Positions 19,770 through 29,640 of a stretch of DNA of 60,323 bases are shown one piece after another; position 1 is the stretch's first letter, and every line of letters begins with the position of its first letter. The stretch lies in the NCBI GenBank assembly GCA_021399435.1, contig JAJTUP010000164.1:1-60323 (forward strand), written 5' to 3'. The translations under genes and the position numbers were made by a program. The stretch comes from Diaporthe sp. PMI_573. Lineage: Eukaryota > Ascomycota > Sordariomycetes > Diaporthales > Diaporthaceae. The notes under the pieces were generated by a model. It did not search any database. It had not been told where the DNA came from and was given only the letters and a program-made list of their open reading frames with translations.

Positions 19770-22578
19770 CAAGGTGGCGATCAACTCCACCACAAATCCA
19801 CCAGTGGAGGAGTGGACACCCACATCCACATCCACTCAATTCAATCAACGCGTCGCCGGATGACTAATCAATTCAATTTATCTCAACAGTGGGTTGAAGT
19901 GAGTTGATCTGGGTGGAGCAAGCAGGGATATGCGCGTCGTCAGGGGTACACCACACGCGTTCATGAATCCCCAGGACCGCGTTCGTGTCTCGTCTTTGCA
20001 CCGTTTGAGATATCTACGATCAGCAGCTTTATGAAAATGGCCCAGACAACTATCGATGAGTCTATCCTGGTTAAGGAGAACACTACAGCGCCAGCTCTAC
20101 CCACGACAGACGCTGATGAGTCGGTTCTTTGGGCTAAATTCCGCGGTTACTCCTGGTCGGAGCGATCGAGAGACCTTTCCTCGTGGGTTTGGCCCTTTGG
20201 CTTCGACATACAGAACGACAAAGAGAGACGATGGGTCTGCAAAACATGTGTATTGAAGAGGAGGACACCAATTGCCAGCTATAAGGCCGAGGGCACCCAG
20301 AATATCGAACGTCACCTCGATGAGATCCACAAGATCCGTGACCCAACGGGGAAGCGCAAACGACCCTTGAAGAAGGCGTACCCATCTGTTGCCGACCGCT
20401 TGTGTATGGATAGAGAAGACCCTCAGCAGCAAGCCATTGTCAACGCTTATATCAAGCGTTTTGATCGAACCCAATTTCAGAAACTCGTCGTCAACTGGGT
20501 TGTCGAACGGCAGCAATCCTTCAGAGAGGTAGAGAGCGAGAGTCTCCGAGCTATCTTCGAATACCTCAATCCCTCTATTTCAGTCCAGGATGCGCACATC
20601 AACCACGACACCGTTCGACACCAAATCACTAATGCTTATAATCAACATAAGCAGACGATTATCCATACTCTTGCTCGCGCTCCCGGCCAGATTCATATCT
20701 CCTTCGATGGGTGGCGATCCCGCAACCGCCATGCTCTATATGGGATCTGCGCCTTCTTTCGAGATGAGAATAATCGGCCTATGAAAGTGGTCTTAGGTAT
20801 CCCCGAGATTGCAGAACGACACTTTGGGGAGACGATTGGTGCTCAGATCCTCAGCATTATTCACGAGTTCAAGGTCGAAGAGAAAGTCGGCTATTTCTGC
20901 CTCGACAACGCAGCCAATAATGATACCGCCATGGAGACTATTGCCGATGAGCTTGGCTTTGAGCCTAAAGCCCGCCGTGGGCGTTGCTTCGGCCATATTG
21001 TGAATCTCGTCGCTAAGACCCTTCTCTTTGGCAAAGGCTGCGGAGCATTCGAGGCTGATCTGCAAGCCCAGAAGCTTGCTGAGGCTGAACATGAGTTGTG
21101 GATGAGGAAGGGCCCAGTTGGCAAGATCCATAACCTCGTTGTGTGGATTCGTGGCAGCGACACGCTTACTCACCTACTACGCAAAATCCAACAGTGTGCT
21201 AATGAGGTCAGCGAGAATCCAAAGATTAGGGCTCGTAAACGTCTCGACCTCATTGTGGACAACGATACTCGATGGCTTTCGCAGCTTTTTATGATGCGCC
21301 GAGCCCGACTCCTTCGACCTTTCCTCGAGACCCTCCTCTTCGAGTACAAACAACTGTGGGAAAAAGAAAATCTAAGGAAGGACGGTACACAGAAGAAGGG
21401 CAAGAGGTTGCCATTATGCCTCGAAGAACAGAGTAGATTAACAGTCGCTGATTGGAACGTGATCGACGCCTTCATTGAACTACTTGAGCATTTCGAGAAC
21501 ACGATCCTTATTCTGGAAGGCGACGGGCAGGCTCGTGAGCGAGCAAGACACCATTTCAAGGAGTCCTACGGCAATATCACTGATGTGTTGATGGCGTACG
21601 AATACCTTCTCTCTAACCTTGAAGAAGCAAAGGAGAAGATTGACCAGTACGCCGAACCAGAACACTTCCGAGTAAATGTTCAACTGGCTTGGGAGAAGCT
21701 CAACGAGTATTACGATAAGCTCGACGACACTCCGATGTACTACGCCGCCCTAGCCTTCCACCCCGCGTTTGGTTGGAATGTCGTTGAGCGTGAGTGGGAT
21801 ACTCGACCGGAATGGGTCCGAAACGCGAAGAAGATGGTTAAACAGGTGTGGGACGACTGCTACTCGAAACTTGAAATTACTCATATGAGCGGCGAGCCTG
21901 TTGCGAAGAGGAGGAAGACGTTCCATAATAAGTTCAGCCAGTTTAAGGAAGATAAGAGGCGGAAAGCCTTGATATCGCCATCAGCTAGCTCGGTAGGCGA
22001 CGAATACGAGCGCTGGCTGCTGAGTACTTCAGAGGCTGACAGCGAGGTAAGTGACCCATATGAGTACTGGCATTCTAGGCGCAAGAAGTTCCCGAGGCTA
22101 TCGATAATGGCCCTTGACTTCTTATCGATCCCACCGATGTCTGCTGAGTGCGAGAGGCTATTTTCGGCCGCTGGGCGCATGGTTGCCCCCATTCGGAGTC
22201 GACTGGAAGCCACGATGATTGGGATGGCTCAGTGTCTCCGATCTTGGCTGTGTTCTGGACTAGTTGACGAGCTCGAGAGCTTCTTGCTCGTCAATCCTGA
22301 AATCTCCAGGGGCAAGGACACGAGCTATAGTGAAGAAAAGGAGGCATGGTTAGCTGCAGAACGAGAGCACGAGAGTGACGAGACGGCCTGTGGGGAGAAC
22401 GAGAAAGGATTGATCATGTATTGATTGTCAGACGTTTGTTCCACCGGATGTCAATTCCACCCACTTCAACTCCACAGGGAGCTTCGGTTGATCAACTCCA
22501 CACAGGTGATGCGGTGGGACGTCCACTCAATTCAATATGCCCTCGATAGTGGATTGAATTGAGTTGATCGCCACCTTG
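19770..22578 (+). mobile_element. hAT-C, complete and possibly active hAT element
   Basis: Ends CAAGGTGGCGATCAACTC (19770) and GAGTTGATCGCCACCTTG (to 22578) are perfect 18-bp inverted repeats. The 8-mer cctagcag flanks it on both sides (19762-19769 and 22579-22586). Subterminal zones repeat caattcaat/ccactc words. Length 2809 bp, with one uninterrupted transposase gene inside. Perfect ends, perfect duplication and an open frame make it the youngest-looking DNA transposon in the window. Confidence 0.97.
20031..22424 (+). CDS. Intact hAT transposase (797 aa) of hAT-C
   Basis: Single exon, start MKMAQTTIDES. BED-type zinc finger: WVCKTC, then ERHLDEIHK (residues 65-105). RNase H-like fold: catalytic Asp in FDGW (residue 226), second Asp in LDNAANN (residue 292), then CFGHIVNLVA with the conserved Cys/His, a long helical insertion, and the Glu of AECERLFSAAGRM (residue 708) in the dimerisation domain, preceded by SDPYEYWHSRRKKFPRLS. 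It cuts and rejoins DNA at the element ends, making 8-bp duplications. All expected catalytic residues are present and length is full for the family. Paralogous to the hAT-B transposase by clear co-linear similarity. Confidence 0.97.
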   Translation: MKMAQTTIDESILVKENTTAPALPTTDADESVLWAKFRGYSWSERSRDLSSWVWPFGFDIQNDKERRWVCKTCVLKRRTPIASYKAEGTQNIERHLDEIHKIRDPTGKRKRPLKKAYPSVADRLCMDREDPQQQAIVNAYIKRFDRTQFQKLVVNWVVERQQSFREVESESLRAIFEYLNPSISVQDAHINHDTVRHQITNAYNQHKQTIIHTLARAPGQIHISFDGWRSRNRHALYGICAFFRDENNRPMKVVLGIPEIAERHFGETIGAQILSIIHEFKVEEKVGYFCLDNAANNDTAMETIADELGFEPKARRGRCFGHIVNLVAKTLLFGKGCGAFEADLQAQKLAEAEHELWMRKGPVGKIHNLVVWIRGSDTLTHLLRKIQQCANEVSENPKIRARKRLDLIVDNDTRWLSQLFMMRRARLLRPFLETLLFEYKQLWEKENLRKDGTQKKGKRLPLCLEEQSRLTVADWNVIDAFIELLEHFENTILILEGDGQARERARHHFKESYGNITDVLMAYEYLLSNLEEAKEKIDQYAEPEHFRVNVQLAWEKLNEYYDKLDDTPMYYAALAFHPAFGWNVVEREWDTRPEWVRNAKKMVKQVWDDCYSKLEITHMSGEPVAKRRKTFHNKFSQFKEDKRRKALISPSASSVGDEYERWLLSTSEADSEVSDPYEYWHSRRKKFPRLSIMALDFLSIPPMSAECERLFSAAGRMVAPIRSRLEATMIGMAQCLRSWLCSGLVDELESFLLVNPEISRGKDTSYSEEKEAWLAAEREHESDETACGENEKGLIMY

Positions 22579-23141
22579 CCTAGCAGCTCCTCCGAAGAGA
22601 TGAGCTTCCTCGCAAACCAGTTACCCATGCACTCTAACCTCTGGAGGTTCTCTGGCGATAACCTAAGCCTATCCCAGCTCTGTGTACGGCGTGCGCCCGA
22701 GAATTGTTGTTCTGGTTCAGCGGATGAGGGTGCGATTGAGAGGATATTGATGGCCATACGGTGGAGACGAGGATAGCGCCGGCGCTGCTCTGGAAGTAAC
22801 CACCATTGAAGAGGAGTTATCTTTAGAGCATCAAGATCGATAGTTTTATCTTCAATAAACGCCATAAACGTATCTTCATCCTCTTGTGAAGTAGGTTGGA
22901 CTCTTAGACGACGTTTCAGCCGGTCTAATTCATTCTCTACCCTCTTCTTCGAGGATGGATGACACGTATCGATATCAGCAGCAGCAGCAGCAGGGAGTGA
23001 TTCATGAGGGAGATGCGCGTATTCCATCTGCCAGATCGAATAAGCAGCATCAATAGTCTTCTGATGCCATAGCAGGCAGCATGTTCGGTAGCATCTGAAC
23101 TCACGTGAGAGGTCACCACAATATATATCGAGCAGAACCAA
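22579..23141 (-). pseudogene. hAT-D transposase C-terminal domain, interrupted by hAT-C
   Basis: The minus-strand frame holds ITPLQWWLLPEQRRRYPRLH and MAINILSIAPSSAEPEQQFS, the hAT dimerisation signature (with EPEQQFS in place of the usual xERxFS), then LRLSPENLQRLECMGNW. It runs into hAT-C at the codons for EELLG; the displaced tail is at 19557-19769. N-terminal finger and RNase H core are absent, so hAT-D was already non-autonomous or has been deleted. Confidence 0.8.
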
Positions 23142-23296
23142 TACGACTCTTCAAGGACTTCAGCATCCACAATCATACAATCTTATAAATGATAAGATCT
23201 AATTGACCAATCAGGAGCGGGTAGAGTGGGTAGCTCTACCCACTTCTACTCTACTCTACCCTACCAGGTAGAGTGGGTAGAGCCCCCTCTACAATG

Positions 23297-23716
23297 CCCA
23301 AGTATACTACGCAGTTTGGTGGCCCGTTATGAGCGTAAAAAACACTCAAGCCCCACACAACGACAATTGCTCAGAAACATTCTCAAAGCATATGACCAGA
23401 TAGAGGTTGATTTAAAGATGTCCTCACGAAGAAAGCAGGAGTTGGAAAGCCAAATTGAAGCCAGCAGGAAATTCAAGAGGAAGAAGGTCCAAATCGACCC
23501 AAATGCGGCTTTCGCCGATGTTGAGGCTATTCGGAAGGCACAAATCGAAGCCGGCGAGGTGTCCCCCGACGACGACGAGGTCTCAGAAGACTCCTCAACA
23601 CCAACGGAAGAGGGTTCGTGTATCGTAGTGGGCGAGAGTTGAGGTTGGGAATAGTGGCATGTGTGTGGCGTTGATGCGCCGAATCAGGGGGTGCGCCGAA
23701 TGTGGGCCGGGCACGT
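23297..23716 (+). pseudogene. 3' stub of a pogo/Fot1 element (pogo-3)
   Basis: The frame LVARYERKKHSSPTQRQLL, then MSSRRKQELESQIEASRKFK and KKVQIDPNAAFADVEAIRKA aligns co-linearly with the C-terminus of pogo-2 (38350-38680). It is followed by a terminal sequence whose inverse, acgtgcccggcccacattcg (ending at 23716), is a diverged version of the pogo-2 end acgtccccggcccggcttcc, and then by TA. The 5' part of the element is lost where hAT-D begins. Confidence 0.85.
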
Positions 23717-24441
23717 TACACTTTTGGCGTAAGGTCCACTTCGAGATGAAGGCACGCACTTACCTTGAACGGAGGGATTGTTCGCATGAAACCGGAGTAG
23801 TATTGCACTGTGCAGTATCCACGGTACAGTACTACAATATATTTCCTAGCCTGAGATCTTCTCTCGCTGCCGCGTGATTTGGTAATGGCGCAATACCATT
23901 CGCCTTCTTACCGGCGCCCAAATAACAAGTGGTATGTTTTTGACTGCCAGCAGAAGAAACCATCGTCCGCACTCGAAGTCAACTGGAGTTGTTACAATAG
24001 TGATCAGTTGGCAAGAAGGGCACAAGAACTTATTGCGCTTTTCAATGGCAAATTTCGAACCGTCGTCAACGTCTAAATGAGATATACAAAAGTATCCAAT
24101 CATGAGAGATCATTAAAGCCGAATGATGAAGGATCGGCTGTGTCTACCATTTCTGTATGGATGGCTCACACAACGGATGACAATGGCGAACATGTCACGG
24201 TACCTGAACGGGATTACCACGAGAGTATGGTTCTTGATGATGCAGCATACCATGTACGGCGAGCAACAAAGGCCAGGGTCCACAGGGGCTCGATTACCTT
24301 TGGCCCCCACCTCACCTTAGGTGTCAATGCTTTCGCTAATGCTGTTGATGTGGATACAGATCTGCGTCTATATCGCCCTAGTGACGTCTTTACAGAGTGA
24401 ACATTACAGTCTTTCCAGTGACCGGACTGGCTTAGTATCCA
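23717..24441. other. Spacer with short unassigned frames
   Basis: Plus-strand frames at 23879-24076 (SYRRPNNKWYVFDCQQKK) and 24077-24400 are open but show no known motif and no evident splice structure. They may be chance ORFs. The 3' end of the minus-strand nuclease-like gene lies just right. Confidence 0.3.
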
Positions 24442-26346
24442 CTAGTAGAGGCTCACCATCTCCTCAACCCAAGCACGAAAGCCCCCATTCCCTACCCACT
24501 TTACCAGCCGTCTGAGCACAGCGAACAGCCGGTATGCATCATCAAGCGTTGATGTGCCACCGCAGTTTACCGGTCCAAGAACATCGATCTGCCTTTCGCC
24601 ATCCACAGCAAACCAAAGCTGCCACGCATCCGCCACAACCAGGAGCACAGGTATACAAGGAGTACGTGTCAATCCCTGGTCCTGTCTCGATTCTGATATA
24701 TACTCACGGATTGCACGAATACGCCCGAACCACGATGCCAACCAGATGCCCAGTTGGTTCTGCGCCTCTGCATACTGACGGCTGTCAATCTTGGTTTCGA
24801 TGAAAACACCGCTTGGGCTGAAAATCAGAGGTTCATATGTACATTGGTTGAAAAAGTTGGTGCCCTCTGGCAAGGATTTGACGAAGTGATAGAGCGATCG
24901 AATGAGGGAGTCTCCAGAGCCTGACATTGTAGCAGGCGGAGGCGGGCGCAAGACGATGGCGAAGTCAATCATCTTGCCCGCCGTAATCTGGAGTTCCGTC
25001 TCTCTGGCGTTGGTGCCTGTCGTGGCCTGCAAGTGACCCACTCCGGTGCTTGACATTTCCACAGACCTTGCTGATGACGATGATGATGATGGGAGTGAGG
25101 CGGTGGATGTTACGATTGTGTGATCAGCTGTAGGTAAGAATGGCTTTGCGATATTAGCGCGGGTGATGTTCTCGGCCTCAGCGCAGCATGGCAATCCATG
25201 GTCTTCGTCCTGGTCCTCTCGCTGGCACGATTTTACAGCGAGGCGTAGAATAGGCTCATGGATTCCCGAGTTCCAAGCCGCCTCTGACCGTGGCACCGTC
25301 TTGAACTCGTTCGTTAAGTCGGCCAACTCATGCAAGGTTTGCATTTCGGTAGCAAGATAGTCCATATGTGCTATCTGTTGGAGCTGTGATTCGGTTGGTG
25401 GCATTGGTGATACAGCGCGGTGGATCATAGCAGCTCGGTAACGCGAAGCTCTTGTTAATCGAGCCACCGGCCGCTCGCTAGCAAAGCAGATGTCCAGGTC
25501 CGGGTCGATTGCAAGGATATCTTGTAACTCCGGCTTGAGCTCCATTGGCAAATATTGCAAGCCATGTCCTGCAATGCGCCGTGCTTCGTTGAAAATACCG
25601 AGGACGTCAGGGAAGGCTTTCAACGATGTCTGTATCTCCTTGAAGTCCGTCGAGTGGCTCCAATACACGGGCTTTGAGAGCATTTGCAAATCCAGAGCAC
25701 GCTTAACCGGGCTTGAAGATCGGGACTGTGAGGATGTTGTGGTAGATTTGCTCCGGACTGAGTACAGCTTGTGGGCCGACTGCATGCCCTTCTGTAGCCC
25801 TAACGTATAGCTGGATGGACGCTGCTCCGCAGAGTGCCGAGGATTGTGAGCATGAGTCCGTACTGCGCGAGGGGTCCTGTGGTCATCTCCCAAGTCACGG
25901 TCATCCTCCGTCACGTGGTCGTTGCCGGAAAACACCGCTGCGTTGCGGCCTGGATCCACAAAAGTAGGTGCTTGTGTTGAATGCTTCCGTGGACTTCTGC
26001 GGCGACGGGGTCCAATATCGGCGCTCCCTTGCCAAAATGTGTCGTCATCATCCCTCAAGGGTCCCAGCTGAGGGGGGTTGTCGGCCTCCGTGACAATGTC
26101 TGTAGTCTTGCCTAGGTTCTTCTTGCTGCTGGCCATTGAGGAGGCTCTTTGGTTAAGATCAAGCTCCCCAAGGATCCGACGTCTCTTTAAGTAACGTTGA
26201 GAAGCGGAATGAAGGGATTCCGCTATGGAGCGGTAATTTGGCAAAGGCTCACTCCAGGCTGGCAGAGGACAGCCCACGGTGTCTGCACAGCAGTGAGAAC
26301 TGGCATGCAGATCCTTGAGCCAGCCTGTGATGGCTTCCGGGTGCAT
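24442..26346 (-). CDS. PD-(D/E)XK nuclease-like domain protein of a fungal family
   Basis: A 634-aa single-exon protein starting MHPEAITGWLKDLHASSHCC. The N-terminal half is disordered (Ser/Arg/Asp-rich, about residues 60-220). The C-terminal half has features of the fungal PD-(D/E)XK-like family: EAAWNSGIHEPILRLA (about 355), KMIDFAIVL (Asp about 461), NQCTYEPLIFSPSGVFIETK (Glu-x-Lys at about 518-520), AEAQNQLGIWLASWFGRIRA, and a terminal block STLDDAYRLFAVLRRLVKW. The spaced Asp and ExK resemble a restriction-endonuclease-fold active site. Biological role is not known; nuclease activity is inferred from fold motifs only. No transposon ends flank it. Confidence 0.75.
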   Translation of the reverse strand: MHPEAITGWLKDLHASSHCCADTVGCPLPAWSEPLPNYRSIAESLHSASQRYLKRRRILGELDLNQRASSMASSKKNLGKTTDIVTEADNPPQLGPLRDDDDTFWQGSADIGPRRRRSPRKHSTQAPTFVDPGRNAAVFSGNDHVTEDDRDLGDDHRTPRAVRTHAHNPRHSAEQRPSSYTLGLQKGMQSAHKLYSVRSKSTTTSSQSRSSSPVKRALDLQMLSKPVYWSHSTDFKEIQTSLKAFPDVLGIFNEARRIAGHGLQYLPMELKPELQDILAIDPDLDICFASERPVARLTRASRYRAAMIHRAVSPMPPTESQLQQIAHMDYLATEMQTLHELADLTNEFKTVPRSEAAWNSGIHEPILRLAVKSCQREDQDEDHGLPCCAEAENITRANIAKPFLPTADHTIVTSTASLPSSSSSSARSVEMSSTGVGHLQATTGTNARETELQITAGKMIDFAIVLRPPPPATMSGSGDSLIRSLYHFVKSLPEGTNFFNQCTYEPLIFSPSGVFIETKIDSRQYAEAQNQLGIWLASWFGRIRAIREYISESRQDQGLTRTPCIPVLLVVADAWQLWFAVDGERQIDVLGPVNCGGTSTLDDAYRLFAVLRRLVKWVGNGGFRAWVEEMVSLY

Positions 26347-27597
26347 GGGTAATTAGCTGCGGCTGCACCGAACTGGTGAAGCCGGCAAATGTGAGGTCGG
26401 AAGTCGTAGACATGATCGATGTTGTGGGATACAAGGTCTTGGTGTTTTGGGCCATGACGTTGCTAAGCAACGGTTGTTGATGACCCTGTAGCAGACCCCG
26501 CTTTTTCCGGAGCTATCTTACCGTCAGGGATCGGCTTGGCGCGTGGTAAGATGGATTACCTGAATCGTTAGTGTCTTGGCAATGACTGGCAAGCATGTGA
26601 AACGGTGATGTCAGCAAAGCTTTTGAAGCTACCTAGGTACCTAAACTGAAAACGGCCAAACTGATGTTATTTATCTACCCCAAGCCTGCAGCTCCTCTTT
26701 TTTTTTTTTTTTTTTTTGGTCGGATTAAGAACGAAAACAGCTATCCCAAGTTCCTTCCTCTCAGCTTCATCTCCTAGTCAGTGTAACGGGCTGGGCCCGT
26801 AACAGCCTTGCTGGACATCGCGGCTAGAAAGCATGGAGGAGGACCCACTCTGATCAGGCGTGTGGAGCCACAGCAACCCGGCTTTGATGGACCGTGCTCA
26901 TCGCCGGCCTGATCAGACCTTACGGGTGGGGAATGCATGCAGAGTTTTCTCTTCCTTCCTCATCTTAGGATACTCGTACGTAGTCGCCATAGCCTGTTGC
27001 AAAAATACTCGCTTTGGACCGTTACAGCGGCCTCTTGAATTTGATGTGAGTCTTGATGCCACGGGCGATCTCTGTGTGGTTCTGAATATGTTGTCTGAAT
27101 GCACTCGGGCAACAAGGTATGGCCAACTTCGGCGGCCAACCTCCGTGGCTTCGTTCGTATGAGCCTCTCCAGACTGTGCTATCTGGTCACCCTCTCTCCT
27201 GGTAGTCCACTCAGGCAGGTTGGGTCAGGTGAGGCTCAAGGAAAGAAAGAAAGAAAAGCGATTTATCAAAGTAGGTCAATCAAAGGAAAGGTTTAGCAAG
27301 TCACCTTTAACAAACTAATTCGTACACACAAGGCTTTTCAACATCTGGTTGGAATAAGTTTAAGGGATTTAAAAAAAGAAACTCGTCCTAGGCGGGGGAA
27401 ACGGGCAAAAAAGGGAAATGGTAATGCTAGATCGTAAATTTATATTCTTGTAACTTGTGGATTCTAATCCTTATTCAATGGGTCTAGTCCCCTGTGCCTG
27501 ACTTAGTAGGAAGGAAGTCCTTGCCAGAATCACCACCTCAATGCATTCCCCACTCCGTATGCTGCGGGGGATGATTCCGACCACAACTGTACCTCTT
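26347..27597. other. Intergenic region with a long poly-T tract
   Basis: Apart from a T homopolymer of about 22 bases at 26697-26718 I see nothing definable. Frames such as 26860-27162 lack motifs. The promoter of the minus-strand nuclease-like gene should lie at its left end. Confidence 0.35.
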
Positions 27598-27613
27598 CTA
27601 AGGCCGAGTTGCA

Positions 27614-27945
27614 TTACTGGGCCCACACAGCGTCCATTGCCTCCAATTTTGGCTCTTTGAGAAGAGGGCTCTCATTATCGTGAACCGGCTGTACCTTAGT
27701 TGGGTTCGTTTTCCCAATAACTTCCGGCGCCTCCTTAAATCCGGCTGCCACAAGTTCGGCTTTGAGGACAGCGAGGGTCTCCTCAATCTCTCCGAGGAAC
27801 ATCTCGCGCATTGCGGACTCGATTGTCACCATTATGCTGGGCACAGTGTCATAGGCCTGGTTGGTGCTAGCGGCTTGGTCGAAGATTGTCTTCTGGTGGG
27901 CTAGGGGATAGGAATGAAGTACGCAAGCGCGGACCTAGGACACCG
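27614..27945 (-). CDS. Unrecognised short coding-like region
   Basis: Reading leftwards, AHQKTIFDQAASTNQAYDTV, then TIESAMREMFLGEIEETLAV and VLKAELVAAGFKEAPEVIGK form one open, codon-like stretch ending DAVWAQ at 27614. An upstream acceptor-like ctagcccaccag suggests it is a 3' exon. Predicted mainly helical. No family recognised and no start codon certain. Confidence 0.3.
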
Positions 27946-28447
27946 AATTACAACTGATCAAGTTGTGGGACAAGTCGTGACACTGGAACTCCACTAATCT
28001 GGTCCCTCTGCATTTCATAACAACCAAAAAGACAAAAGAAAAGCTCAATTCAAACGCAGTGCCTCACACCTTCACGCCAACCAAGGCCTAGTCTCTACGG
28101 ATATTCAGGTCCACCACTATCTATGGTCGTAGCCTGCATCGTTTGGTCATTCGAGACTATGTGACACTAGTATTATACATTCCGTGGCCTGCTCATAGGG
28201 TGTGCCGTTGCTGCCCACTGCTCTCAAACTTGACGGGTCCCAAAGGCCGTGCATACAGATACTAGTGATGCCAATTCTAATTATTATACAGCTCCTGGGT
28301 AAAAAGGGTGTGATACAATGATCAGTATAGTTGATTCAGATTTCAAATATTCCTTTCATCATGACATCGGTCGGTTGCTCTTTCTTCCTCTTGTCTTACT
28401 TCCCGTAGGCTTTCCTTGATTCCCTTTCTCCTTGTCTAGCAAACTTG
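27946..28447. other. Spacer without recognised features
   Basis: No gene, repeat or RNA identified between the two minus-strand small genes. Confidence 0.3.
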
Positions 28448-29038
28448 TCATGACTCACGACCAGCACCATCCTGCAGAGTCTCTTGTTTAATAAACAGGG
28501 ATGAACCGTCAAGTTCCATTTGCGCTAAAGGTTCCGCATTATCGACATTAGCTAAGTCGGGCGTCCTTGCGTATATCTCATCTAAGCTCATAGGAGATCC
28601 TGAGTGGGTGTGTAATGAAAGATTTGGCTCCTCATCAGGCGCGATGTTTGCCCTACCTGCAATAATCTTTCCCGCCAAGAGTAATGCTTCTTGGCATTCA
28701 CGAGACATCGTAGGATCCGTTCCGTAAGCGTCAAAGGACGCTTTCTCTTCGACCACTACATTCCAAACCTGTAGCAATGTGGATAACTGCTGTTTGACCC
28801 CGACGAAGAATGCGAAATCAAGTCCTAGAACGCTATTGAGCGCAGCATTCACATCTTTGGATGTCCCCTGCCAAAATACGGGGTCACCGACTAACGCAAT
28901 TTCATCGCTGTTTAGAACTCGAGATGCTAAGTTGAATGTGGAAAATGCTTCAACGAGATATCGCTGTCTCCAGAAATGACTTAGCCGAACGAGCTCGGCC
29001 CAGCGGGCGTCTTCTGGAGCAGATGTCGACATAGTCAA
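28448..29038 (-). CDS. Hypothetical protein, 196 aa
   Basis: Uninterrupted frame starting MTMSTSAPEDARWAELVRLS. The N-terminal two thirds look helical (SHFWRQRYLVEAFSTFNLAS, then LDFAFFVGVKQQLSTLLQVW), the C-terminus is acidic (MELDGSSLFIKQETLQDG) in a way seen in transcriptional regulators. No zinc finger or other DNA-binding motif is present and I do not recognise the family. It may be the C-terminal remnant of a larger protein. Confidence 0.45.
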   Translation of the reverse strand: MTMSTSAPEDARWAELVRLSHFWRQRYLVEAFSTFNLASRVLNSDEIALVGDPVFWQGTSKDVNAALNSVLGLDFAFFVGVKQQLSTLLQVWNVVVEEKASFDAYGTDPTMSRECQEALLLAGKIIAGRANIAPDEEPNLSLHTHSGSPMSLDEIYARTPDLANVDNAEPLAQMELDGSSLFIKQETLQDGAGRES

Positions 29039-29640
29039 AGTGGTTTATATTCCCGCGGGTGTTTTTTAGATCCTTAATGACAAAGGAGATCAATAACTCC
29101 CGAGACATGCTGAGCTGGACCTCGGTATATATAGTTATTCAGCAGCTCACGGTTCCCAGGCTATGCTGCGTATTGTGTTCCTTATTTGAAGATCCTAGGA
29201 ATTTAAAGGACATTGATGAGCTCTGTTCATTAAATAAAATTTATGATTCAACGATCTTATGTTAAGCATTCTAAAATCCGAACACCTTATTTTTCTCGAG
29301 GACTCAATTCCGAGGACTAGCCTGCGGTGGAGAGCTGGCGACTTCGTTAGCGTGTAGAACAATGCGAGTCCAGACAACAGAAGTAAGCATATGGTTGGAT
29401 AGCCACGATGCAGGGCTATCTAACAAACTCGGAGAACTCGTCCAGTAAACATGCATCCATATCCCATTCTTGCCTCGCCTAGGTGAAAGTACTTCTTCAA
29501 TGACGCCATACGGTTCAATTAGAGATTATAGGGACAATTACGCTCCTAAAGCTTTCCAGGATTACACCTATACATTTATGAACCAACATATACAGCCTGA
29601 AGCAGATTCGATGCAGCCGATCCTATAAGACAAGCCCATC
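29039..29640. other. AT-rich spacer
   Basis: No feature identified between the hypothetical gene and the TBP-like fragment. Confidence 0.3.

Larger units (their letters stand above)
16499..23300 (-). mobile_element. hAT-D, old deleted hAT element hosting two younger hATs
   Basis: Left end TAGAGGGAGCTCTACCCACT (about 16516) and right end, read inverted, TAGAGGGGGCTCTACCCACT (about 23291) form imperfect terminal repeats; both ends are packed with ctctaccctaccc/gggtagag words. Outside them the 14-mer ATACTTGGGCATTG on the left and CAATGCCCAAGTAT on the right are also perfect inverted copies, so the true terminus may lie further out. Subtracting hAT-B and hAT-C leaves only about 1 kb of element sequence: transposase C-terminus plus ends. 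No matching 8-bp duplication was found. Confidence 0.65.

Noticed and set aside
26697..26718. Poly-T run as a tail of a minus-strand retroposon (LINE/SINE)
   Set aside because: No reverse transcriptase, SINE boxes or flanking direct repeats were found next to it.
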